Part shown: positions 1 through 7,420 of the stretch, one piece after another | Numbering within the stretch: position 1 is the first letter of the stretch | Layout of the letters: every line of letters begins with the position of its first letter | The notes under the pieces: model-generated | The model's database searches: none | Seen by the model: the letters and a program-made list of their open reading frames with translations, nothing else | What the model was told of the DNA's origin: nothing | Assembly (NCBI GenBank): GCA_012728785.1 | Contig: JAAYEK010000134.1 | Location: 1-47,624, forward strand | DNA length: 47,624 nt | Reading direction: 5' to 3' | Source: Bacillota bacterium | GTDB lineage: Bacteria > Bacillota > UBA4882 > UBA8346 | Translations under genes and position numbers: made by a program

Positions 1-1296
1 TAAAGCTAAACCAAAAGCATCAGCTAAAATTCCGGCCGCCTTCCGTCCCTCAACCGTATACTTACTAACCAACTCGGGGATCTTCGGGTCAAACTTCACC
101 TTCAACCGTCCGGCAGCGCTAATTACGATTTCCTTAATGTCATCTTGGTCCAAAGGCTCAAAGTAAACCTCGGCGCACCGGGAACGGATCGCCGGACTTA
201 TCTCCATCGGGTCCCTAGTGGTGGCGGCGATTAAGACGAAATCAGCTGGCGCTCCGTCGGAGAATAATTTCTTGATATACTTCGGTACATTAGGATCATT
301 CGGATCATAATAGGCCGAATCAAAAGAAACCCTTTTATCTTCAAGTACCTTCAAAAGCTTATTTTGAAGCATCGGATCCATTTCACCGATTTCATCGATA
401 AAGAGAACACCACCATGAGCTTCGGTCACCAAACCTAGCTTTGGTTCAGGGACCCCTCCTTCAGCAAGATCCCGTCTGGCCCCTTGATAAATCGGATCAT
501 GGACCGAACCCAGCAATGGATTGGTCACTTCCCTAGGGTCCCAACGCAATGTGGTTCCGTCCACCTCAACGAAAGATGCTTCCTCTTTAAAAGGTGTGAA
601 TTGGAGCTTCTTAGCCTCTTCCAAAACCAGTCGGGCTACAGTAGTTTTACCAACCCCCGGAGGGCCATAAAGAATTACATGTTGGGGAAAAGGGGAAGCG
701 ATCTTACCCAACAGAGCTTTAACCGCCCTTTCTTGGCCGACAACCTCTCCTAAATTTGATGGTTTCAAGGTTTCCATAACCGACTTCGCGAGAGTGATTT
801 CATCCATTTTTTCAAGATCAGCCAGTTTCTTTAAGGTGTTAGGATTATCGGGACCAGCCGCCTCTTGAAGAATTTGAAACTTAATTTCTTTTAAATATTC
901 TTCATGCCGTTGTTGCATTCGTTCGGCAATTTTCTTTTCAATTTTATCTTCGACAGTCCGGCGAGCGATCAAGTCGGCGATTTCTTCCTCGATTTCGTTG
1001 AGGGCTTCCGGGAGATCCTTACGATGAGGCGGATTTTCAATAGTCGGATCTTCAAAGACAATTCTTTGCAAAGCTAATACCCGATCTTCCAAAGATTCGG
1101 AACGCATTAATTTCAATGCTTCCAGTTTTCCGGCCTTTAAAACCAGCTTATCCGAACCGTATAAATTAGATAGCAACGCAAAAACAGCCGCTACCTGCCT
1201 TAATAATTGTTCTTCATCAAGTAATCGGTCGTGTAGCGGAACGGTTGATTCGTTTTGTTTAGGCCGGACTGAAAGTTTTTGTAATAAATTCTTCAT
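1..1296 (-). CDS. lonC: ATP-dependent Lon-family protease LonC (partial, N-terminal 432 residues)
   Basis: The reading frame is open from an ATG at 1296 down to base 1, so the C-terminal proteolytic part lies outside the window; this is why the ORF track misses it. I translated it by hand: it starts MKNLLQKLSVRP, has an acidic helical N-terminal region, a Walker A motif (YGPPGVGKTT) near residue 220, a Walker B (GGVLFIDEIGEM) and an arginine-rich sensor region (SPAIRSRC). This is the spore-former-restricted Lon paralogue LonC/LonB pattern, with an AAA+ domain resembling LonB rather than LonA. A TAGGAG ribosome site lies 6 bases before the ATG. It follows rplI, its usual place in many Clostridia. 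Role: ATP-dependent protein degradation, probably during sporulation (family knowledge). The distinction from LonB would need the missing C-terminus. Confidence 0.85.
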   Translation of the reverse strand, partial: MKNLLQKLSVRPKQNESTVPLHDRLLDEEQLLRQVAAVFALLSNLYGSDKLVLKAGKLEALKLMRSESLEDRVLALQRIVFEDPTIENPPHRKDLPEALNEIEEEIADLIARRTVEDKIEKKIAERMQQRHEEYLKEIKFQILQEAAGPDNPNTLKKLADLEKMDEITLAKSVMETLKPSNLGEVVGQERAVKALLGKIASPFPQHVILYGPPGVGKTTVARLVLEEAKKLQFTPFKEEASFVEVDGTTLRWDPREVTNPLLGSVHDPIYQGARRDLAEGGVPEPKLGLVTEAHGGVLFIDEIGEMDPMLQNKLLKVLEDKRVSFDSAYYDPNDPNVPKYIKKLFSDGAPADFVLIAATTRDPMEISPAIRSRCAEVYFEPLDQDDIKEIVISAAGRLKVKFDPKIPELVSKYTVEGRKAAGILADAFGLAL

Positions 1297-1334
1297 TAAA
1301 AACTCCTACTTAGAAAGTGCTTAAGTTAAATCAA

Positions 1335-1781
1335 TTATTCAGCAACCACGTTTACCTGGATCTCAGCTGTAATTCCTTTATAAAGATGGACCTTGACTTG
1401 ATGTTTCCCCAGATTTTTGATGGAGTCCTCGATTTCAAGCTTTCTTTTATCCAACTCAATCTTGGTCTTTTGAAAAATTTGATCGGCCAGATCCTTTCCA
1501 GTGATTGAACCGAATAAACGTCCGCCTTCACCGGTCTTCACCTTAAAAACAATCTCTAAACCATTAAGGCGGCCAGCTAATTCCCGGGCTTCTTCCATTT
1601 CCCGGAGTTCTTTTTGGGCGGTCATCTCTTTCTGATCAGTAAGAATCTTCAAATTCCCGGAAGTGGCTTCAATTGCCAAGCCTTTTGGCAACAAATAATT
1701 ACGGGCATACCCATCGGCTACCTCTTTGATATCTCCTCGTTTACCCAAAGCGCGTATGTCTTGTTTCAAAATAACCTTCAT
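1335..1781 (-). CDS. rplI: 50S ribosomal protein L9
   Basis: This 148-aa protein begins [16 protein letters not shown], the typical L9 N-terminal domain that binds 23S rRNA, followed by the long connecting helix (residues about 45-75) and the C-terminal domain. The length is normal for L9. The ORF track starts 36 bases too early; the ATG at 1781 is preceded by GGTGGGAG and begins exactly where L9 homologues begin. It lies between the MazG-like gene and lonC, as in many Clostridia, but the yybS and gdpP genes often found just upstream of rplI are absent here. Confidence 0.97.
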   Translation of the reverse strand: MKVILKQDIRALGKRGDIKEVADGYARNYLLPKGLAIEATSGNLKILTDQKEMTAQKELREMEEARELAGRLNGLEIVFKVKTGEGGRLFGSITGKDLADQIFQKTKIELDKRKLEIEDSIKNLGKHQVKVHLYKGITAEIQVNVVAE

Positions 1782-1800
1782 ACTCCCACCAACTTTCATC

Positions 1801-1865
1801 CAATTTACAATGTACAATTTATAACTATTCCAACCAGAACTTCTGTCTCCTGTAATCTGACTCCT
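1801..1865. repeat. Short mini-repeats in the rplI/MazG-like gap
   Basis: CAATTTACAATGTACAATTTATAA (1801-1824) has a near match in inverse form at 33445-33468, and CTGTCTCCTGTAATCTGACTCCT (1843-1865) is the inverse of an AGGAGTC-type repeat like that at 38677. Both look like dispersed intergenic micro-repeats. Confidence 0.45.
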
Positions 1866-2184
1866 AAATACGGTTTCGTTCCTTCACATATTGTTGAAGG
1901 TTGGAAACATCACCATACCATTGTTCAATCTCATGCTCCTGCATTTCGGTAGAATCCAATCGCTTTTCGATTTCAGCGTCAATTTTAGTATATGAAAACC
2001 CTAAACGTTTACCCAAAAAATAACAGCCCATTATTATATTGGCTAAAGCGTCCAGAATAGCATCTTCGCTGTTCTTAATCATCGCCTTAAAAAGGATGCC
2101 GATTCCGGTCAACAATTCAGCCTTTAGCCATTCGATAATTCTGACACTCTTAACGATATTAAGATCCGAGTTGTTAGAAGACAT
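1864..2184 (-). CDS. MazG-like family protein
   Basis: This 106-aa protein has the helical pattern of the small MazG-like proteins that sit between rpsR and rplI in Firmicutes: an N-terminal helix ([12 protein letters not shown]), a second with acidic residues ([25 protein letters not shown]) and a third ([10 protein letters not shown]). True MazG enzymes are nucleotide pyrophosphohydrolases with EExxE-type metal sites. Only scattered acidic residues (ED..LDALA, D.EIEKRLD) are visible here, so enzymatic activity is uncertain. A GGAGGAGG ribosome site precedes the ATG at 2184. The position in the ribosomal cluster supports the family call. Confidence 0.75.
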   Translation of the reverse strand: MSSNNSDLNIVKSVRIIEWLKAELLTGIGILFKAMIKNSEDAILDALANIIMGCYFLGKRLGFSYTKIDAEIEKRLDSTEMQEHEIEQWYGDVSNLQQYVKERNRI

Positions 2185-2312
2185 TAAATGGTTCCTCCTC
2201 CTTCAACCCATCCTATTCTCTATTAAGTCAATTTTTCCTGCGCGTATATTCAAGAAGTATTCTGTCTCATTTAGAATTACGAAACAAACTCTGATAATGA
2301 ATCGTGCCAAAA

Positions 2313-2336
2313 TGAAAAAGAGGCTTTCGGCCTCTT
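2313..2336 (-). terminator. Rho-independent terminator at the end of rpsR
   Basis: On the minus strand the 7-bp stem AAGAGGC/GCCTCTT with a 5-base loop is followed by TTTTTCAT. It overlaps the rpsR stop codon, so part of the rpsF-ssb-rpsR transcript probably ends here before the MazG-like gene. Confidence 0.7.
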
Positions 2337-2598
2337 ATTCGCTGGTATATGGTAGTAAAGCAACTTGTCTAGCGCGTTTGATTGCACTGGTAAGCTGCCG
2401 TTGATGAATGGCGCAATTACCGGAAATTCGGCGCGGTAAAATTTTTCCCCGTTCGGTAACAAACCTTTTCATCTTGGCCGTTTCTTTATAATCAATTGAC
2501 TCTACTTTATCAACACAAAACGAACAAATTTTCTTTCGAGGTCTGCGTCCTCCCCTACGGGAACCCTCCCGATCTCTATCTTTTTCATATCTTGCCAA
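2335..2598 (-). CDS. rpsR: 30S ribosomal protein S18
   Basis: This 87-aa protein carries the S18 core: [11 protein letters not shown], then [26 protein letters not shown] and the C-terminal helix [19 protein letters not shown]. The basic N-terminus ([13 protein letters not shown]) is typical of Firmicute S18, and the CxxC pair seen in many S18 proteins is present as CSFC. The start codon is TTG at 2598, chosen because GGAGGTGAG lies 5 bases upstream and there is no better ATG. It is the third gene of rpsF-ssb-rpsR. Confidence 0.96.
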   Translation of the reverse strand: MARYEKDRDREGSRRGGRRPRKKICSFCVDKVESIDYKETAKMKRFVTERGKILPRRISGNCAIHQRQLTSAIKRARQVALLPYTSE

Positions 2599-2621
2599 TA
2601 TAACTCACCTCCGTCGATAAC

Positions 2622-3026
2622 TTAAAATGGAAGATCGTCAAGATTAATACCGCCCAAATCATCGTCACTCGCTGGTTTTGAAGGACTAGAACTGCTTGAA
2701 GTGTCTTCCCGGCTACGATCTAAGAATTGGACATAACTAGCTATGACCTCAGTCACGCGCCGTTTTTGCCCATCCTGAGCTTCATAACTACGAATTTGCA
2801 ACCGTCCTTCAACACCGACCAATCTTCCCTTTTTAAGATAATTGGCACAATGTTCAGCCTGTTTTTGCCAGACGACGATTCGGATGAAATCCGTCTCCCG
2901 TTCTCCTTGTTGATTAGTGGTTGGGCGGTCTACCGCCAAACCGAAATTAGCTACCGCCACTCCGTTAGGAGTATAACGAAGTTCGGGATCTCTCGTTAAC
3001 CTACCAATTAAGACAATATGGTTCAT
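2622..3026 (-). CDS. ssb: Single-stranded DNA-binding protein
   Basis: This 134-aa protein starts [22 protein letters not shown], the classic SSB OB-fold entry, followed by [30 protein letters not shown]. The linker is short and rich in serine, and the C-terminus is [13 protein letters not shown], the acidic D-L-P-F tip that recruits replication and repair partners. The AAGGAG ribosome site precedes the ATG. It lies between rpsF and rpsR as in most Firmicutes. Confidence 0.97.
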   Translation of the reverse strand: MNHIVLIGRLTRDPELRYTPNGVAVANFGLAVDRPTTNQQGERETDFIRIVVWQKQAEHCANYLKKGRLVGVEGRLQIRSYEAQDGQKRRVTEVIASYVQFLDRSREDTSSSSSPSKPASDDDLGGINLDDLPF

Positions 3027-3064
3027 AACGATCTCCTTCGTTATATCTACTTAATAAAGTAGAC

Positions 3065-3352
3065 CTATTCTTCTTTTTTGATCAGTAAATGACGCAAAAT
3101 ATCATCACTAAGTTTTAAAAGACGTTCTAGTTCTTGAGCTGCGCTGCTGGGGGCTTTGAAATACATCAACACATAGAAGCCTTCGGTTTTGTCGTTAACT
3201 TCGTAAGCGAGTTTTCGTTTACCCCAACGCTCGGTTTTAACAATTTCTCCACCATCGTTTTTAACGACATCCTCAAATCGGGCGACTGCAGTGTCAATAC
3301 CTTCCTCGTCCAGCTCTGTACTTAGAATATACATGACCTCGTAATCGCGCAC
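3065..3352 (-). CDS. rpsF: 30S ribosomal protein S6
   Basis: The S6 ferredoxin-like fold is recognisable from VRDYEVMYILSTELDEE, then ERWGKRKLAYEVNDKTEGFYVLMYF and a C-terminal helix with LLKLSDDILRHLLIKKEE. The track ORF starts 32 codons too early. I chose the GTG at 3352 because it gives the usual 95-aa length and begins directly before RDYEVMYI, with GGGAGGAGG about 9 bases upstream. It is the first gene of the rpsF-ssb-rpsR unit. Confidence 0.95.
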   Translation of the reverse strand: MRDYEVMYILSTELDEEGIDTAVARFEDVVKNDGGEIVKTERWGKRKLAYEVNDKTEGFYVLMYFKAPSSAAQELERLLKLSDDILRHLLIKKEE

Positions 3353-3540
3353 CCGAATCACCTCCTCCCTTTGGACTATACGGTCCCGGCCAAACCGGGA
3401 CAGGGAAGTCACTGTTGCATTATACCATTTTCCTATAGCAAAATACAAGTGGCTTTTTACGTAGGATCTAAAGTCTATTAAAGGACCGCAAAAAGCTTAA
3501 ACTGTAATAACTAAAAACGGCCCAATGTTTCTCCAATAAT

Positions 3541-3744
3541 TCATTCATTAACCGTCTCCGGAAACATTGATTTGACAATTGTTTTAACTGCTTTTTCAAA
3601 CTTCGGACGAGGCAACATCAACACCCGTCCGCACTTTAAACATTTAATTCGAAAATCCATTCCTACCCGGAGGACCTCCCAATCGGTTCCGCCACAAGGG
3701 TGGACCTTACGCATTTTAACAATATCACCGATGTAATATTTCAC
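3541..3744 (-). CDS. DUF951 domain-containing protein
   Basis: This 67-aa protein has the DUF951 pattern: GDIVKMRKVHPCGGTDWEVLRVGMDFRIKC followed by LKCGRVLMLPR, with CG and CxxC cysteines likely to bind a metal. Function is unknown; the family is a small conserved Firmicute protein often near rpsF. The start is GTG at 3744 with AGGTGATC just upstream. It begins only 4 bases after the lipM stop, so it is probably translated from the gcvH-lipM transcript. Confidence 0.85.
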   Translation of the reverse strand: MKYYIGDIVKMRKVHPCGGTDWEVLRVGMDFRIKCLKCGRVLMLPRPKFEKAVKTIVKSMFPETVNE

Positions 3745-3748
3745 GAGA

Positions 3749-4597
3749 TCACCTATTCCTTGTCTGAATCCTATATAATCTCAATTCATCCCTAGTACTA
3801 CCACGTTTAAAGTTCCATTCAACACTAGAATATTTATGTTGGGCCAAAGTTTCGGCCAATTTGGCTTCCTTCACGGTTAATCCCTCAGTCTTAAAAGTTA
3901 TTCCATACAATCTGCCGAAGCTTTCAATGATTTGGGATGCCAACTCAGTTGGACCCATTATTACTCCTAATTCCTCCAATGAGCAGACCTTAGCTCTCAG
4001 TTTTTCAGCATAGGACCCTCTCAAACCATCGGGAATCTTTAATACCGATTCCAGATCCAGCGCTGAAAATTGGAGAAGAATTGAACCATGCTGCAAAAAA
4101 GAACCTTTTTGACGATATTGGGCGCTCCCGACTAACTTTCGCCCCTTAACGGTAAGTTCACACCAGGAGGGAGCATCAAAACAAGCTCCTGTAAATCCAC
4201 GTTTATCGGCTCCTTGGTCTAATTCCACATCCACATTAAAAACTTGAAGAGCATCAACAAAGACTCGCGAAATATATAGATATGAATCCTTTAAGTTTCC
4301 CGGCAGACCATCTTTAACTCCGGAGATCACCGAATAAGTAAGCTCTTGATCATGAAGAACGGCCCGGCCACCAGTATTCCTCCTAACCAAGCCATACCCT
4401 TTAGAATCTAGATTGTCGGTATCAATTTCTCGGTCCACAGCTTGGAAGTAACCAATCGACACCGTAGCGGGAGCCCATCCATAAAATCGAAGTGTTGGCG
4501 GGCTTTCCCCATTCAAATAATTTGTAAAAATAGCCTCATCAACCGCCATGTTCCAAGCCGGATCAGACACTTGGTAGGCCAACACTCTCCAATCCAT
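3749..4597 (-). CDS. lipM: Octanoyl-[GcvH]:protein N-octanoyltransferase / lipoate-protein ligase family
   Basis: This 282-aa BPL/LplA-fold protein moves octanoate from acyl carrier protein onto the lipoyl-domain lysine, the first step of lipoate assembly. It has RRNTGGRAVLHDQELTYS (substrate-binding loop), then CFDAPSWCELTVKGRKLVGSAQ and QKGSFLQHGSILL. The CFDAPSW motif carries the cysteine that marks LipM octanoyltransferases and is absent from LplA ligases, so I prefer lipM. Its ATG overlaps the gcvH stop by one base (TAATG), which ties it to its acceptor protein. An LplA-type ligase is the alternative. Confidence 0.8.
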   Translation of the reverse strand: MDWRVLAYQVSDPAWNMAVDEAIFTNYLNGESPPTLRFYGWAPATVSIGYFQAVDREIDTDNLDSKGYGLVRRNTGGRAVLHDQELTYSVISGVKDGLPGNLKDSYLYISRVFVDALQVFNVDVELDQGADKRGFTGACFDAPSWCELTVKGRKLVGSAQYRQKGSFLQHGSILLQFSALDLESVLKIPDGLRGSYAEKLRAKVCSLEELGVIMGPTELASQIIESFGRLYGITFKTEGLTVKEAKLAETLAQHKYSSVEWNFKRGSTRDELRLYRIQTRNR

Positions 4598-4977
4598 TAT
4601 TTTTCCCCAATCAACTTAGCATACACGTCCGGTTTTAAAAGCCCCTCCAATTCTTCCATCTCCTCAGGTTCGATTACCGTAATCCAACCTTTTCCGTAAG
4701 GATCTTGGTTAACCAATTCCGGGCTGTGTTCCAAGGTATCGTTTACCTCGATCACTTCGCCGGATATTGGAGCAAAGATCTCGGAAACCGCTTTTACCGA
4801 CTCAATAGTAGCCATTGTTTCTTTAATTTTTACTTTTTCACCCGCTCCAGGAAGATCAACGAATACTATATCTCCCAATTCTTTTTGGGCATAATCCGTT
4901 ATTCCCACAATTACTTTGCCGTCCTCAATTTTTACCCATTCATGTTCAGAAGTGTACTTTAAATCTTTCGGCAACAT
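4597..4977 (-). CDS. gcvH: Glycine cleavage system H protein
   Basis: This 126-aa lipoyl protein contains YTSEHEWVKIEDGKVIVGITDYAQKELG and the lipoylation site TIESVKAVSEIFAPISG, with K as the modified lysine. The length fits GcvH. Ribosome site AAGGGAGG precedes the ATG. No gcvT, gcvP or lpd is in the window. Pairing with lipM suggests a role as acceptor, and possibly relay, for octanoyl/lipoyl groups. This is known for B. subtilis GcvH with LipM and LipL and is inferred here. Confidence 0.95.
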   Translation of the reverse strand: MLPKDLKYTSEHEWVKIEDGKVIVGITDYAQKELGDIVFVDLPGAGEKVKIKETMATIESVKAVSEIFAPISGEVIEVNDTLEHSPELVNQDPYGKGWITVIEPEEMEELEGLLKPDVYAKLIGEK

Positions 4978-5399
4978 TTGATTTACCTCCCTTAGTGAAA
5001 GCTACTTCGTTGAACTTCCTGATAAATAGAATGTTCCTGATCAATTAGCAATCAATACTGTTTCGAACCTTACTATTTTAAATAAAGTCTAATCATCATT
5101 TCTTTTCGACGACTTTCATAAGTTTCCTTCCGTTATGTTAAATTATCGGCGAACTTCGCGGAATAACGCACACTGACTATCGTCTTTTCATATAATAAAT
5201 TGATTTCCCGCCCGGAAAGGGGGTTGCTGGTTGATTAAAATTTTAGAAACTATCTTAAACCCTTATCTAAAAAAAACAGGGAAAACGATGATTTTAATCT
5301 GGCGTAGAAAAAAAGCAGTTATTTAAGGGTTAGATTTTTTTCCTAGATCCGGTAAACAACCTGCTTATAACAGATTTGCCGGATTAAAGTTTATTAGAA
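4978..5399. other. Intergenic region upstream of gcvH, no gene recognised
   Basis: This AT-rich stretch has no convincing ORF. It holds the gcvH ribosome site and 5' leader and short complementary strings (AACCCTTA at 5258, TAAGGGTT at 5325). I looked for a glycine riboswitch upstream of gcvH and saw none of its expected pattern. Confidence 0.5.
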
Positions 5400-5422
5400 A
5401 GCCACGGCCTGGGGCCATGGCT
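5400..5422 (-). terminator. Terminator after the small 58-aa gene
   Basis: A 10-bp stem with one mismatch (AGCCACGGCC / GGCCATGGCT) and a 3-base loop, followed on the minus strand by CTTTCTAATAAACTTT. It sits just downstream of the small minus-strand ORF ending at 5471. Confidence 0.5.
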
Positions 5423-5470
5423 TATTTTATGGTGTTTATTCAATCTTTATGATTTAAAATAAAAAACCAT

Positions 5471-5647
5471 TTATTGTTTTCTAAAGAAAGTTTCGAGTTT
5501 AAGGGCAGTTTCCAGTAACCAGCCCCCTTCTTTAGCTTCATCATGGGCCAGTAATAGTAGAGCGCGCATTCTAGTTTTAACTGATTTACCGAATAAAGCG
5601 CGTCTAATAAGTTGGTTTTTGGTTCCATCGTTAATAAGCTTAATCAT
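5471..5647 (-). CDS. Small hypothetical protein (58 aa)
   Basis: I do not recognise this protein. It starts at ATG 5647 (MIKLINDGTKNQLIRRALFG), 24 bases inside the track ORF, because ACGGAGGAA stands directly before this ATG. It looks like a compact, basic, helical protein with no membrane segment (VKTRMRALLLLAHDEAKEGG in the middle). A hairpin terminator follows at 5400-5422, so it may be a one-gene transcript, divergent from the mlaE gene. The ribosome site and terminator make it more likely than chance, but no family support is available. Confidence 0.5.
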   Translation of the reverse strand: MIKLINDGTKNQLIRRALFGKSVKTRMRALLLLAHDEAKEGGWLLETALKLETFFRKQ

Positions 5648-5824
5648 TTCCTCCGTCTTAAATCTAAACAAAGATATTCAAAAAACATTTTTTTGGATTA
5701 TTCTCCTATTAATCAAGTTTGCCATTTTTGGCATTAAATATACCCCGGATTTCAGCAGGAATTATTTAGGAATTGCAGAAGTAACGTCAATGTACTTTAT
5801 GTTAAATGATGAAAGGAATAATAA

Positions 5825-6625
5825 ATGTCTTTGCCCAGAAAAGTCAAATTCTCTGATCCTCTAGCTTATTTTGGTAGGAATATTACAACTGGATTATTTC
5901 GCTTGGGAGAATTGATTCAAATTTATCTCAAAAGCTTTAAAGCGATTTTTTTTAAGACAATCTTTTGGAAAAATACCATCATCCAAATGGAACAAATCGG
6001 GATTCGTTCCCTTCCGATCGTTTCGATATTTTCGTTATTTACCGGAATGGTTTTTTCTTTACAACTCGCTAAGATTTTCTCAACCTTCGGTTTGTCTTCC
6101 CAATTAGGCCAGGCGCTAACTTTGGCTTTTGCCCGTGAATTATCTCCCGTATTAACCGGTGTGGTAGTAGCTGGACGGGTTGGTTCATCGATCGCTGCGG
6201 AAATTGGTTCCATGAAGGTTACCGAACAAATTGAAGCCTTGGAAACCATGTCAACCGACCCCATCGATTATTTAGTAGCGCCAAGAATTGTAGCCGCCGG
6301 ATTTATGCTTCCGGTATTAGTTACTTATGCCAATCTAATCGGTATTATCGGAGGAGTGGTTGTAGCCACTATTTATGCTAGTATCCCGCCGACTAATTTT
6401 GCAGACGGTGTTTTAACTTTCGTGACTTTCTGGGATTTTATCGGCGGTTTAATCAAAGCTCTCTTTTTCGGACTAATCATTGCCGGAGTCGGAACTTATA
6501 AGGGACTATACACCGAAAACGGGGCAGTAGGCGTCGGCAAGGCCACCACCGAAGCAGTTGTGGTTGCCACGATAATTATTTTTATCATCAACTATTTTCT
6601 ATCAATGATGTTATATAATTTGTAA
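5825..6625 (+). CDS. mlaE: MlaE-family ABC transporter permease (phospholipid transport)
   Basis: This 266-aa membrane protein has the MlaE/YrbE hallmarks: a short amphipathic N-terminus, several hydrophobic helices, and the conserved ARELSPVLTGVVVAGRVGSSIAAEIGSMKVTEQIEALETM region that couples to the ATPase. A late segment reads GLYTENGAVGVGKATTEAVV. It sits in the inner membrane and with MlaF moves phospholipid between the membranes of diderm bacteria (family knowledge). It is followed after 30 bases by mlaF and then by an MCE gene, a complete MlaEFD set. In B. subtilis-like monoderms this set is absent. Confidence 0.93.
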   Translation: MSLPRKVKFSDPLAYFGRNITTGLFRLGELIQIYLKSFKAIFFKTIFWKNTIIQMEQIGIRSLPIVSIFSLFTGMVFSLQLAKIFSTFGLSSQLGQALTLAFARELSPVLTGVVVAGRVGSSIAAEIGSMKVTEQIEALETMSTDPIDYLVAPRIVAAGFMLPVLVTYANLIGIIGGVVVATIYASIPPTNFADGVLTFVTFWDFIGGLIKALFFGLIIAGVGTYKGLYTENGAVGVGKATTEAVVVATIIIFIINYFLSMMLYNL

Positions 6626-6655
6626 AGCGAAATATTTTTTAGATAGGTGCGGACA

Positions 6656-7396
6656 ATGTCGGTTATTTCTTTAGTTAATCTTCATTATCAAATTGACGGT
6701 CAAGTTATTTTGACCGATCTTAATTTGGAATTTAAAAAAGGGGAAACTTTTGTGATTATGGGACCCAGTGGTTGCGGTAAAAGTACTTTACTTCGCTTAA
6801 TCATGGGGTTGGTCAAACCTACCGCCGGCTGGATTGAAATTGACGGTGTCAATACCAGTATCTTATCGAAAAAAGACTGGCAAGTACTACGTCGTAAAAT
6901 GGGAATGGTCTTTCAATCGGCAGCTTTATTTGATTCAATGACTGTCTTTGATAATATCGCCTTCGGTTTACGCCGGGAGAAGATGTCCGAACCACTCATA
7001 AAGAACCGTGTGTTAGAAGTGCTTTCCATTGTTGGGCTTGACCACAGCGTGGCTGATAAAATGCCGGCTGATTTAAGCGGAGGTATGAAAAAAAGGACCG
7101 CTATCGCTAGGGCAATTGCTTTCGAACCGCCAATCCTTCTTTATGATGAACCAACCACCGGTTTAGATCCAATTATCGCCGATACCATTAATGACTTGAT
7201 CTGTGAACTCCAAGACCGTCTCGAAATTACGTCTATTGTAGTCACTCATGATATTATCAGCGCTTTAAAAGTTGCCGACCGGGTCGGCCTACTCTATGAA
7301 ACGGATCTCGTGGAAGTAAAAGAACGGGCCGACTTGAAACAGGCTGAGCATCCGTTAATGAAAGAATTTCTTAAGAATTTTAAATCGGCTATTTAG
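6656..7396 (+). CDS. mlaF: MlaF-family ABC transporter ATP-binding protein
   Basis: This 246-aa ATPase has Walker A GPSGCGKST, the Q-loop (GMVFQSAALFDSMTVFDN, the MlaF-type sequence), signature LSGGMKKRTAIARAIA and Walker B ILLYDEPTTGLDP with the H-loop VVTHD. LSGGM with a following KKR is typical of Mla/Ttg2A ATPases. I start it at ATG 6656, with AGGTGCGG upstream, rather than the GTG at 6647. It powers the MlaE permease encoded just before it. Confidence 0.94.
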   Translation: MSVISLVNLHYQIDGQVILTDLNLEFKKGETFVIMGPSGCGKSTLLRLIMGLVKPTAGWIEIDGVNTSILSKKDWQVLRRKMGMVFQSAALFDSMTVFDNIAFGLRREKMSEPLIKNRVLEVLSIVGLDHSVADKMPADLSGGMKKRTAIARAIAFEPPILLYDEPTTGLDPIIADTINDLICELQDRLEITSIVVTHDIISALKVADRVGLLYETDLVEVKERADLKQAEHPLMKEFLKNFKSAI

Positions 7397-7420
7397 CCTA
7401 TTTTGATTAGGAGGATATTG

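Noticed and set aside
484-753. Plus-strand ORF of 89 aa
   Set aside because: It lies opposite the intact lonC frame and has no support.
4978-5400. Glycine riboswitch before gcvH
   Set aside because: No tandem aptamer pattern was seen on the minus strand.
5440-5628. ORF 5440-5628 on the minus strand
   Set aside because: Overlaps the better-supported 58-aa ORF in another frame and has no ribosome site.
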